From NCBI GenBank assembly GCA_964462135.1, contig CAYWWK010000008.1:16265-80264 (forward strand): a DNA stretch of 64,000 bases, written 5' to 3'. Below, piece after piece: positions 34,159 to 42,609 of this stretch (positions within the stretch are counted from its first letter, which is position 1; every line of letters starts with the position of its first letter). The notes below the pieces were generated by a model. The model saw only the letters and a list, made by a program, of their open reading frames with translations. It did not search any database and was not told where the DNA came from. The stretch is from MGBC163016 sp964462135 (GTDB lineage: Bacteria > Actinomycetota > Coriobacteriia > Coriobacteriales > Eggerthellaceae). Position numbers and translations under genes: made by a program.

Positions 34159-35391
34159 ATGTCCCTGCAGCAACAGAAGAATCTCGAAGAGAAGTACGTG
34201 ATGCCCACATTCGCCCGCAAGGATGTGGAATTCGTCAGCGGGCGGGGGATGTATCTGGAAGATGATGAGGGCAGGCGATACCTGGACATGCTCTCTGGCA
34301 TTGGGGTGTGCAGCTTGGGTCATTGCCACCCTGCAGTGGTGGAGGCTCTGACGAAACAGGCCGAGAAGCTCATCCATGTGAGCAACTACTTCTACATAGA
34401 GCATCGCGGTCAGCTTGCAGAAAAGCTCTCGGTGCTGCTTGAGCGCGAGGTGCCCGAGGCTGAGAGGAAGCCATGGAAGTCCTTCTTCGTGAATTCGGGC
34501 GCTGAGGCGAATGAATGCGCCATCAAGCTGGCCCGTTTGGCAGCCAAGCGGCGCTTCGAAGCGGAAGGCAAGGACCCGGACACCGCACCTTCTCTGGTCA
34601 TAACGCTTGTCAAGAGCTTTCATGGCCGCACGCTTGCCACCCTTGCCGCCACGGGCCAAAGCAGGCTGCATCAGGGTTTTGAGCCGCTGCCGGAAGGCTT
34701 TCTGCCCACGCCCATCAATGACATCGCGGCACTCCGCCATCTGATGGAGACCGTCGGGCCTTCGGTATGCGCGGTCATGATGGAACCCATCCAGGGTGAG
34801 TCAGGAGTGAATCCCTGCACTCCTGAATTCCTGCAGGAGGCACGTCGACTCACCCAAGAGCAGAATGCGTTTCTCATCTTGGACGAAGTGCAGTGCGGCA
34901 TATTCCGAACCGGGCATCCCTTCGCATTCCAGGCGGCCGGCATCGTGCCTGATGTCGTCACCATGGCGAAGGGGATCGCTTCAGGCATCCCTGCCGGTGC
35001 CTGTGCCGCTCGCGGGGATGCGGGCGATATCCTCCAGCCCGGGCAGCACGGGTCCACCTTCGGAGGGTCGAACCTGGCGGTTTCAGTGGCGCTGGCCACA
35101 TTGGAGCAGCTTGACACCCCTGAGGTGTGCAGCCGCATCAGGCGGGTCGGTGCAGACTTCCGGGCGAAGATGGAGACCATCTCAGCCATCACGAACGTGC
35201 GCGGGCAGGGTCTCATGGTGGGAGTTGACATCCATGAGAGCCTCGATGCCTTCGCTTTGACGACGCAGGCACTGGGCGAGGGGCTGGTGATGAACGCCAC
35301 CGGGCCACACACCCTGCGGTTCCTGCCTCCATTGATCTGCGAAGAGGAGCACGTGCGCGAAGCTGTGGAGAAATTGTCAAGGCTGCTCTGA
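34159..35391 (+). CDS. argD: Acetylornithine transaminase
   Basis: The 410-residue class III PLP aminotransferase makes N-acetylornithine from the semialdehyde and glutamate. Visible motifs are SGIGVCSLGHCHPAVVEA, FVNSGAEANECAIKLAR, FHGRTLATLAATG, ILDEVQCGIFRTG and the PLP lysine in TMAKGIASGIPAG. An ATG at 34150 directly abuts TAGGAG, so the ATG at 34159 with 9 bases of spacing is preferred. It closes the argCJBD cluster; argF, argG and argH are not in the window. Confidence 0.94.
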   Translation: MSLQQQKNLEEKYVMPTFARKDVEFVSGRGMYLEDDEGRRYLDMLSGIGVCSLGHCHPAVVEALTKQAEKLIHVSNYFYIEHRGQLAEKLSVLLEREVPEAERKPWKSFFVNSGAEANECAIKLARLAAKRRFEAEGKDPDTAPSLVITLVKSFHGRTLATLAATGQSRLHQGFEPLPEGFLPTPINDIAALRHLMETVGPSVCAVMMEPIQGESGVNPCTPEFLQEARRLTQEQNAFLILDEVQCGIFRTGHPFAFQAAGIVPDVVTMAKGIASGIPAGACAARGDAGDILQPGQHGSTFGGSNLAVSVALATLEQLDTPEVCSRIRRVGADFRAKMETISAITNVRGQGLMVGVDIHESLDAFALTTQALGEGLVMNATGPHTLRFLPPLICEEEHVREAVEKLSRLL

Positions 35392-35459
35392 GTTTTATGG
35401 AGATTGGCCTCGAGGGTGCGCCGATGAAGGACGCCAGATGGAAACCTCTTCGATGACGA

Positions 35460-35468
35460 TGCTACAAT
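35460..35468 (+). promoter_or_regulatory. Extended -10 element of the PBP gene
   Basis: TGC-TACAAT lies 27 bases upstream of the PBP start, with AGGAGG in between. No clear -35 box is present. Confidence 0.5.
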
Positions 35469-35495
35469 CTCCCAAACATATCTCAGGAGGTGTGT

Positions 35496-37691
35496 ATGGC
35501 GTCTCGTGCCGTTAAGGGCCGCTATCATGTGAAGAAGAAGTCGGGGAAGGTCATCGGCCTTTCCATCCTTGCCGTCATCATCGCCGTCATTGCCGCCTTC
35601 TGCATCGGCGGCATAGCGCTTGCCAATTCATGGCTTGAGGATCTGCCCGATTACTCCAACGCCGATCAGTTCTGCACCTCCTCGACATCAGTGGTATATG
35701 CCTCTGACGGGGAAACGGTCTTGGCTGAATTCCAGCTTGAGAACCGGGAACCCGTGGAGATGGATCAAATATCCCAATACGTCAAGGATGCCACCATAGC
35801 CACGGAAGACGAGCGCTTCTATCAGCACAACGGCGTCGATCTAATGGGCACCGTGCGCGCTGCGGTCAACAACCTGCTGGGCAGGAGCCGTGAAGGTGGC
35901 TCATCCATCACCCAGCAGCTGGTGCGCAACACCGTTCTGTCCGAAGAGATGTCCGAGATATCCTTCAAGCGCAAGATCCGCGAGATGGCACTTGCCACCA
36001 AGTTGGAGGAATCCTACTCCAAAGATGACATCCTGCTGATGTATCTGAATACCATCAACTACGGCTCGGGTTCCTATGGTATCCAGGCAGCTGCCGAGCG
36101 CTACTTCTCCAAACCTGCCTCTGAGCTCACGTTGGCTGAGGCGGCAACGCTGGTGGGCATTCCCCAGTCTCCCACCTACAACAATCCCATTGACCACATG
36201 GAGAATTGCAAGGCGCGCCGCAACACGGTGCTTTCCCGGATGGTCAGCAATGGATACATCACAGAAGAGGAGGCTGAGGCGGCCAAGGCCGAGGAAATCG
36301 TCTTGAACCCAACGGAGCCTTCCATGACCGGCATTACGGCCTATCCCTACTTCACCAGCTATGTCCGCAATCAGCTGATGAACCAAGAGGGCAAGTACGC
36401 CTTCTCCACCGCGGACTTGTTCGCGGGTGGCCTGAAGATCATCACCACCTTGGACGTCAGGGACCAGCAGGCGGCAGAGGCTGCGGCAGCTGAGAAGGTG
36501 GAAGAGGTGGGAGAGCCTTTCGAAGTGGCCCTCTGCGCCGTCGACCCAGACAATGGCTACATCAAGGCCATGGTCGGTGGCAATGACTATGACAATCAGC
36601 AGGTGAACATGGCCACCGGTGAAGGCGGGTCGGGTCGCCAGGTGGGTTCCACGTTCAAGGCCTTCACGTATGTGGCGGCCTTGGAGCAGGGAATCGACCC
36701 CGACACGCTCATCGATGCGGGCTACTCGGTGAAGCTCGATGGCGCCAACGAGGTGTTCAACGTCAACAAGATGAACTTCGGCACGCGTCCCATCAAGAGC
36801 GCTCTCGCGGTCTCCTCGAACACGGCGTTCATGCGTCTGATCATGTCGGTGGGCGTGGAGAACGTTCGCGATGTGGCTGAACGCATGGGCGTTACCTCCA
36901 ACATCCAGAATGTGGCTGGCATCACGTTGGGCATCGATTCCATCACGCCTCTTGAGATGGCGGATGCCTACGCCACCCTTGCCAATGGCGGCACGCATTA
37001 CGATCCGGAATGCATCATCTCCATCACCGATCGCACAGGCAAGGTCATCGTGGACAACTCGTCCCCTGAAGGAGAACGGGTGCTCTCACCTGAGATCGCC
37101 GCGGCCGCCGTCGAAGGCCTGCAGGGCGTGGTCTATGAGGGCACGGGCACTGCTGCCCAGATTTCCTCTGAACAGCCCATGGCAGGCAAGACGGGCACTA
37201 CCGATGACAAGAAGGACAGCTGGTTCGTGGGAATCACCCCGCAGCTTTCCGTGGCCATCTGGCTGGGAGAGCGGGCGGATACCTATGCTGAGGCATCGGT
37301 CATTCCCTCGTGGGCATCGGCGGCCAGTACGTTCGCCTATTTCATGAATCGCGTATTGGAATACACGCCCATAGAGCAGTTCCCAGTGGCTGACAAGCCG
37401 AAGTACCTGGCCGACTACCGCGACTCCAAGAACCATATCGGTGGCAAGGGGTCTGGTTGGCAAGAGGATATGGAAGTGGATGCCAACGGCAACGTCACGG
37501 GTGGAAACGCCAATCAAGGCGAAGACCCAGGTGGTCAGACGGGCGGTTCCTCCGAAGGCAATTCAGGAGGCAATGCTGGTGGCAACCAAGGGGGCAACCA
37601 GCCTACCACCCCCACGGAACCAGAACCAGAGCCTCCCACGCCTCCTGAGAATCCAGATCCTCCATCCCCTGAGACACCGGCCTCAGACTAA
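35496..37691 (+). CDS. Class A penicillin-binding protein
   Basis: The 731-residue bifunctional peptidoglycan synthase has a basic N-terminal tail and a membrane anchor at about residues 20-44. It then has a GT51 glycosyltransferase domain (ATEDERFYQHNGVD, GGSSITQQLVRN, LLMYLNTINYGSGSYGIQAAAERYF). The transpeptidase domain has the serine in GSTFKAFTYV, the SxN motif in SSNTAFM and AGKTGTTDDKKDSWFVG. The last 75 residues are a Gly/Asn then Pro/Glu-rich tail that probably spans or contacts the wall. The ATG at 35496 is 5 bases after AGGAGG. Confidence 0.94.
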   Translation: MASRAVKGRYHVKKKSGKVIGLSILAVIIAVIAAFCIGGIALANSWLEDLPDYSNADQFCTSSTSVVYASDGETVLAEFQLENREPVEMDQISQYVKDATIATEDERFYQHNGVDLMGTVRAAVNNLLGRSREGGSSITQQLVRNTVLSEEMSEISFKRKIREMALATKLEESYSKDDILLMYLNTINYGSGSYGIQAAAERYFSKPASELTLAEAATLVGIPQSPTYNNPIDHMENCKARRNTVLSRMVSNGYITEEEAEAAKAEEIVLNPTEPSMTGITAYPYFTSYVRNQLMNQEGKYAFSTADLFAGGLKIITTLDVRDQQAAEAAAAEKVEEVGEPFEVALCAVDPDNGYIKAMVGGNDYDNQQVNMATGEGGSGRQVGSTFKAFTYVAALEQGIDPDTLIDAGYSVKLDGANEVFNVNKMNFGTRPIKSALAVSSNTAFMRLIMSVGVENVRDVAERMGVTSNIQNVAGITLGIDSITPLEMADAYATLANGGTHYDPECIISITDRTGKVIVDNSSPEGERVLSPEIAAAAVEGLQGVVYEGTGTAAQISSEQPMAGKTGTTDDKKDSWFVGITPQLSVAIWLGERADTYAEASVIPSWASAASTFAYFMNRVLEYTPIEQFPVADKPKYLADYRDSKNHIGGKGSGWQEDMEVDANGNVTGGNANQGEDPGGQTGGSSEGNSGGNAGGNQGGNQPTTPTEPEPEPPTPPENPDPPSPETPASD

Positions 37692-37714
37692 CCCATCAGC
37701 GAAAGAGGAACCCC

Positions 37715-38233
37715 ATGCCCTTGACTGCCCTTATCAAATCAATGACGAGAATGACCGTTGTGGCCGTCTTCGCCGGATGCCTGGCCCTGGCGGGCTGCGC
37801 GCAGCCCTTGGATGCGCAATCCTCGTCCCAGGCCGAAGAAGCTCCCACCTCCCGCAGCTTCATGGCGAATGTGAATGAGGCCTCTGCGGAGCTCTCTGAC
37901 AGGATGAGCGCGTTCACTGATGCTGTCTCCCGTGAGGATCTCGTTTCCATGCAAACCCAGGCTGATGCCGCCTTCGCCATCATTGATCAGATTTCCCAGT
38001 TGGAATGTCCGGAAGAGCTGAACGATCTCAAGCAGCGCTACGTTGATGGGTGCACTCAATTGAAGGATTCACTCAACGCCTATCTCCAGCTTTACCTTGA
38101 GATGGATACGGCATCCGCGCGGGAACCCTTCGACTATGGCAGCTATGCTGACCGCATCGCCCAAGTCCAGCAGACCTATGACGATGCCGTCCAGACACTG
38201 CAGGACGCCGACAGCGCTGCCACCGAAATGTAG
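37715..38233 (+). CDS. Putative lipoprotein
   Basis: The 172-residue protein has a lipoprotein signal peptide with lipobox LALAGC (Cys28 as lipid site). The mature part is helical and acidic, with an ELSDRMSAFTDAVSR / LVSMQTQADAAFAIIDQIS helix pair and a coiled-coil-like C-terminus. I cannot assign a function. It starts 23 bases after the PBP gene and so may act with it at the cell wall. Confidence 0.7.
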   Translation: MPLTALIKSMTRMTVVAVFAGCLALAGCAQPLDAQSSSQAEEAPTSRSFMANVNEASAELSDRMSAFTDAVSREDLVSMQTQADAAFAIIDQISQLECPEELNDLKQRYVDGCTQLKDSLNAYLQLYLEMDTASAREPFDYGSYADRIAQVQQTYDDAVQTLQDADSAATEM

Positions 38234-38248
38234 AAGGCAACTGATTCC

Positions 38249-40735
38249 ATGCAGATACCCGAACTGCTTGCCCCTGCAGGCGCTTGGCCTGCACTCAACG
38301 CGGCTGTGCGGGCTGGAGCAGATGCAGTCTATCTGGGGTTGGACAAGTTCAATGCTCGCCGCAATGCTGACAACTTCACCATGGATGATGTGGGTGAGGT
38401 ATGTGACTATGCGCACCTGAGGGGTGTCAAGGTCTATCTCACGACGAATACGCTGATCCTGCCGGATGAGATGGCAGAGGCGGCGACGCTGTGTCGTCAG
38501 GCCTACCATCGCGGAGTGGACGCCTTCATCGTGCAGGACCTTGGTCTTGCTGCCGAGGTGGCACGCACTCTTCCCCCAGAAACGCTTCACTTCTCAACGC
38601 AGATGAACATCCATTCGATCGATGGGATGCGCGCTGCCGCTGAGTTGGGAGCCTCTCGCGTAACCTTGGCACGAGAGCTTTCCGTGGATGAGATTGCCCA
38701 TCTGGCATGTGAAGGCGCGTCACTTGGCGTGGAGTGCGAGGTCTTTGCCCATGGCGCCCTGTGCGTCTGCTATTCGGGGCAGTGCCTCATGTCATCCATG
38801 ATCGGTGGCAGATCGGCCAATCGTGGCCTGTGCGCCCAGGCATGTCGCCTGCCTTACCGTTTGGTGCGGCGGGATCAGCCTGACAAGGAACTCCGGTGTC
38901 CGGGTGAGCATCTCCTGTCCCCGAAGGATCTCATGACCGCTGAGCGTCTGGGAGAACTGGTGAGAGCTGGCGTGGCATCCATCAAAGTGGAAGGGCGCAT
39001 GAAATCCGCAGAGTACGTGCATGCGGTGGTATCCGTCTATCGTCGGGCTCTCAATCAGCTTGGCGATCGTCTGCTGGCTGAGTCGGATGAGGGCGGTCCT
39101 GAGACGTTCTCCGGCATCTTGGGTCCTGACGATCGAGAGGCTTTGGGTTCGGTCTTCTCCCGCGGTTTCACCGATGCCTATCTTGATGGCGAAAGCGGCT
39201 CTGAGCTCATGAGCTTCCAGCGGCCCAACAATCGTGGGCAATTCGCAGGGCGTGTGAAGGCGGTGTCAGGGGAGGAGATCTCCATCACCCAAGAGATCGA
39301 CATGGTCCCGGGCGATCTTCTCGAATTCTGGACACGCAAGGGTAATGTCCGCATCGTCGTGCCCGAGGATGCCTCTTTTACCAAACGCGCGCTGCGCTTC
39401 GTGGCTGAGGAGGCCCGCAAGATCCGTGCTGGTGATCGGGTTTTCCGCATCAGATCGGCTCAAGCCGCCTTCAAGTTCGACCTCTCTCAGCCGCGCATTC
39501 CCGTGCAGGGTATGGTTCGCTTGCAGAAGGACGCTCCTCTGCGCATGGAGTTCTCGGTGGCGCGTGCCTCAGATCAGCGATTGGTGGCTGTAGAGGGCGT
39601 GGCCGAAGGGTCCGTGGTTGAGCCAGCCCGCACCAAGGCCGTTACTGCCTTGGAGGTGGAAGAGCACGTTGCGCGGATGGGCTCCACGCCGTTTCAATTG
39701 GCTGCTTTGGATATCCACCTGGAAGAGGGAGTGGGCATCGGCTTTTCGCAGCTTCATGCGTGTCGCGCGCACGCACTCGAGGATCTTGAATATAAGCTGC
39801 TTCGTCCCTGGCGGGATCGCCCCCAGCCTCAAACGTTTGAACCTGTCTATCATCCAGCAAACCCACCGCGATCGTATGCCATCTGCGTGCTTGCCACGAG
39901 TCCTGAGACGGCGCGGGCCGCAAAGCGCACGGGTGCTGAGACGATATACGTCCCTGCCTTCAACTATCAGCGAGGAGGAGCCGAGGTGGCAGGGCTCAAG
40001 GCTGACGAGGCTGATCAGGCTGGCTATCCAAAAGGATGCATCATCTCTCTTCCCTCCATCGAACACGACCCAGTCGGACACTCTGCCGAAGCGAAACACG
40101 GTCTTGATGTATGGAAGAACGTTGCTCCGGACTCATCCGTGCTGGTTGAGTCTCTGGCTGCCCTCGAACATGCAGCCCAGCTGGGGTGCAGCATCGAGGT
40201 GGGTTCTCGCTTGCCATTGGTGAATCATGAGGCGCTTCAGGTGGCCCGGGCCTTCGGTGCCCAGCGGGTGTGGCTTTCGCCGGAATTGAATCTCAGTCAG
40301 ATCGCCCAGATCACACACTCTGCACCAGTGGAGGTGGGCATCAAGGTATTTGGGGCTCAGGAGTTGATGGTCACCGAGCATTGCCTGCTTTCCAGTCAAG
40401 GCAGCTGCACGGAAGACTGTGCAGCTTGCAAGCGCAGACGCATTCCCTTCGGCCTGAAAGACCGCAAGGATTACCTGTTTCCCATCACCACCGACGAGGT
40501 TGGCCGCAGTCATCTTTACAACGCCGTGACCACGGATCTCGTTCCTGATCTTCCTGATCTCATCGCTTCGGGCGTTTCCTGCTTCATGATCGACTCGACG
40601 CTCATGGATGTTGAACAGACGGCGCAGGCAGTGGGGCGTCTGAAGCAGGCTCTGAATCTGGCCTTGGAAGGGAATGGTTCGGTCCCCAAGATGTCCAATA
40701 CCACCTCAGGGCATCTGCATCGCGGCGTCTCATAG
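38249..40735 (+). CDS. U32 peptidase-family protein with DUF3656, RlhA-like
   Basis: The 828-residue protein starts with the U32 domain (IPELLAPAGAWPALNAAV, VFAHGALCVCYSGQCLMSS, NRGLCAQACRLPYRL, ASIKVEGRMKSAEYV) and continues with the DUF3656 region and a C-terminal U32-like half (SCTEDCAACKR). This architecture matches RlhA, required for 5-hydroxycytidine at 23S rRNA position 2501, and related RNA hydroxylation factors. The Cys residues probably hold a cluster. It starts 15 bases after the lipoprotein gene. The shorter TrhP-like relative is at 10572-11807. Confidence 0.85.
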   Translation: MQIPELLAPAGAWPALNAAVRAGADAVYLGLDKFNARRNADNFTMDDVGEVCDYAHLRGVKVYLTTNTLILPDEMAEAATLCRQAYHRGVDAFIVQDLGLAAEVARTLPPETLHFSTQMNIHSIDGMRAAAELGASRVTLARELSVDEIAHLACEGASLGVECEVFAHGALCVCYSGQCLMSSMIGGRSANRGLCAQACRLPYRLVRRDQPDKELRCPGEHLLSPKDLMTAERLGELVRAGVASIKVEGRMKSAEYVHAVVSVYRRALNQLGDRLLAESDEGGPETFSGILGPDDREALGSVFSRGFTDAYLDGESGSELMSFQRPNNRGQFAGRVKAVSGEEISITQEIDMVPGDLLEFWTRKGNVRIVVPEDASFTKRALRFVAEEARKIRAGDRVFRIRSAQAAFKFDLSQPRIPVQGMVRLQKDAPLRMEFSVARASDQRLVAVEGVAEGSVVEPARTKAVTALEVEEHVARMGSTPFQLAALDIHLEEGVGIGFSQLHACRAHALEDLEYKLLRPWRDRPQPQTFEPVYHPANPPRSYAICVLATSPETARAAKRTGAETIYVPAFNYQRGGAEVAGLKADEADQAGYPKGCIISLPSIEHDPVGHSAEAKHGLDVWKNVAPDSSVLVESLAALEHAAQLGCSIEVGSRLPLVNHEALQVARAFGAQRVWLSPELNLSQIAQITHSAPVEVGIKVFGAQELMVTEHCLLSSQGSCTEDCAACKRRRIPFGLKDRKDYLFPITTDEVGRSHLYNAVTTDLVPDLPDLIASGVSCFMIDSTLMDVEQTAQAVGRLKQALNLALEGNGSVPKMSNTTSGHLHRGVS

Positions 40736-40792
40736 CACGCAGCGATTCGCCATCCCCATTGTCACGTTTGGAGCATCAGTGGTTCGCAGATG

Positions 40793-42487
40793 TCATGAGT
40801 CCAGTTTTCCCAGACGTTGCTCCAACGCCTCTACGATGATGCGGAGCGCCTTGACGCGGGCGTAGCGCTTGTCATCGCTTTCCAGCACGATCCAAGGGGC
40901 ATAGGTGGTGGAGGTCAGACGGAACATGTCGTCGATGGCGCTTGCATACTGGGGGAACTTCTCACGGTTGCGCCAGTCATCCGGGGTGATCTTCCAACGC
41001 TTGGCCGGGTTTTCCTCTCGCGCCTCGAAGCGCGCCAACTGCTCGTCTCGGGAAACGTCAACCCAGAACTTCAGCAGAATGGCTCCCCAGTCCACCAGGT
41101 CATGTTCGAACTCGTTGATCTCATCGTAGCCTTGCGCCCATCGTTCAGGAGGAGTGATCTCCTCAGTGCGCTCAACCAACACGCGTCCATACCAGCTGCG
41201 ATCGTACATGCCCACATGTCCCGCCTTGGGCAAGCGCGTCCAATAGCGCCAAAGATGCGGGTGCGCCAACTCAGGTTTGGTGGGTGCTGGAGAAGGGAAG
41301 ATGTTGTAGGCGCGTGCGTCAAGGCCCTGTGCAACACGCTTGATATTGCCGCCCTTGCCAGCCGCATCCCATCCCTCATAGACCAGCATCAACGGTATCC
41401 GTTCCTGATACATCAGGTTTTCCAGTCGGAACAGACGTTTCTGCAGATCCTTGAGCTCCCGCTTGTATTCATCGCGTGGAAGGGTCAAGCCATGGTTCAT
41501 CGTGGCGACACGTGGATAATCCTTCACGATCTCGAATCGTGAGCTTTCGGGGGCGAAGGCGTGCTGGGCAGCCGCCGAAGCCTTCGCACGGGCAACCTCA
41601 GGCGTATCATCAGGACTTGGGCAACTCCACTGATCGGCCTTCGTTTCAGCAACGTCCTGAGCGGCGTCGGTCCTGACCTCAAGCGTGGCCTGCCCATCTG
41701 TGGCAATCATCCCATCGCGCGCCTTTGCCGACAGCGCCTCTTCGATGGCCTCTACCAAGGTACGGGCAATCTGGAGGTTTGCCGCACGCTTGTCTTCGCC
41801 GTTGACCAAGACCCAGGGCGCGAAGGAGAAGTCAGACCCCTCAAGCAGCTTGTCGTACAGGTCGTAGGCCTCATCGTAATCCTTGGTGGATACCAGTTTC
41901 TTCTCAGGCACGCGCCAGCGGGTCGCCTTGTCGTCATAGAGCCGGTCCAGACGCTTCTTCTGCGCCTTCTTGCGCACATGCATGAAGAATTTGACCACGC
42001 CGTATCCATCGCGCACGAGCTGCCGTTCGAAGTCTTCAATGGATTCCAGGTAATGACGCGTTCCGCTTTTGGGGAGCACGAGCTCGTTGGGTCTGCGGTT
42101 CAAGAGCAACTCAGTTGCCTTCGTGTACCATCCGCGGTCGTAGAACGTGATGTGTCCACGCTCACCGAGCGCCTTCCAGTATTCCTGCATGAGCGGGTAA
42201 TACCCGGTGACTCCCTGCCCGAGGGCTGCCAGCTCGCGCGCCGATTCCGTATCAGCATCGGGGGATACGTACACGCTGGTGGCACGCGCGTCCAAGTTGT
42301 ACATCAGATCTGAGATGCGACTGCCCTTGCCTGCACCGTTCCAGCCCTCGAAGAGCACCACCAGTCCGGCACCCTCGGTGACGGCGCGCTGTTGGAGCAC
42401 CACCAGCTTTTCAATCAGCTTGTCGTATTCCGCTTTGTACACTTCCTTTTCCACTGGTTCGTCAGCAAAGCAGACCTTCTCTAGCAT
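40793..42487 (-). CDS. pap: Polyphosphate:AMP phosphotransferase (two PPK2 domains)
   Basis: The 564-residue protein holds two tandem PPK2 domains, as in the PPK2-II/Pap enzymes that make ADP from AMP and polyphosphate. Domain one has Walker A EGWNGAGKGS and lid DRGWYTKA; domain two has EGWDAAGKGGN and YDRSWYGRVLVE. A linker of about 60 residues rich in Ala and charged residues separates them. The ATG at 42487 follows GTGAGGAG; 19 upstream codons are not family-like. It is divergent from ppk1, with 122 bases between the starts. Confidence 0.9.
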   Translation of the reverse strand: MLEKVCFADEPVEKEVYKAEYDKLIEKLVVLQQRAVTEGAGLVVLFEGWNGAGKGSRISDLMYNLDARATSVYVSPDADTESARELAALGQGVTGYYPLMQEYWKALGERGHITFYDRGWYTKATELLLNRRPNELVLPKSGTRHYLESIEDFERQLVRDGYGVVKFFMHVRKKAQKKRLDRLYDDKATRWRVPEKKLVSTKDYDEAYDLYDKLLEGSDFSFAPWVLVNGEDKRAANLQIARTLVEAIEEALSAKARDGMIATDGQATLEVRTDAAQDVAETKADQWSCPSPDDTPEVARAKASAAAQHAFAPESSRFEIVKDYPRVATMNHGLTLPRDEYKRELKDLQKRLFRLENLMYQERIPLMLVYEGWDAAGKGGNIKRVAQGLDARAYNIFPSPAPTKPELAHPHLWRYWTRLPKAGHVGMYDRSWYGRVLVERTEEITPPERWAQGYDEINEFEHDLVDWGAILLKFWVDVSRDEQLARFEAREENPAKRWKITPDDWRNREKFPQYASAIDDMFRLTSTTYAPWIVLESDDKRYARVKALRIIVEALEQRLGKLDS

Positions 42488-42537
42488 GAACGGCTCCTCA
42501 CTCCTTTGGCGACTTCGTACAGGCGCCCCGCATGGTG

Positions 42538-42566
42538 TTCGCAAGCGAATCTCTGCGCGGTATACT
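42538..42566 (+). promoter_or_regulatory. Promoter of ppk1
   Basis: TTCGCA and TATACT are separated by 17 bases, 43 bases upstream of the ppk1 ATG, in the short region shared with the divergent pap gene. Confidence 0.55.
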
Positions 42567-42609
42567 GACTAGCATAATGCAATGAGACCGCAGCGAAGGG
42601 GCGTTTTTC

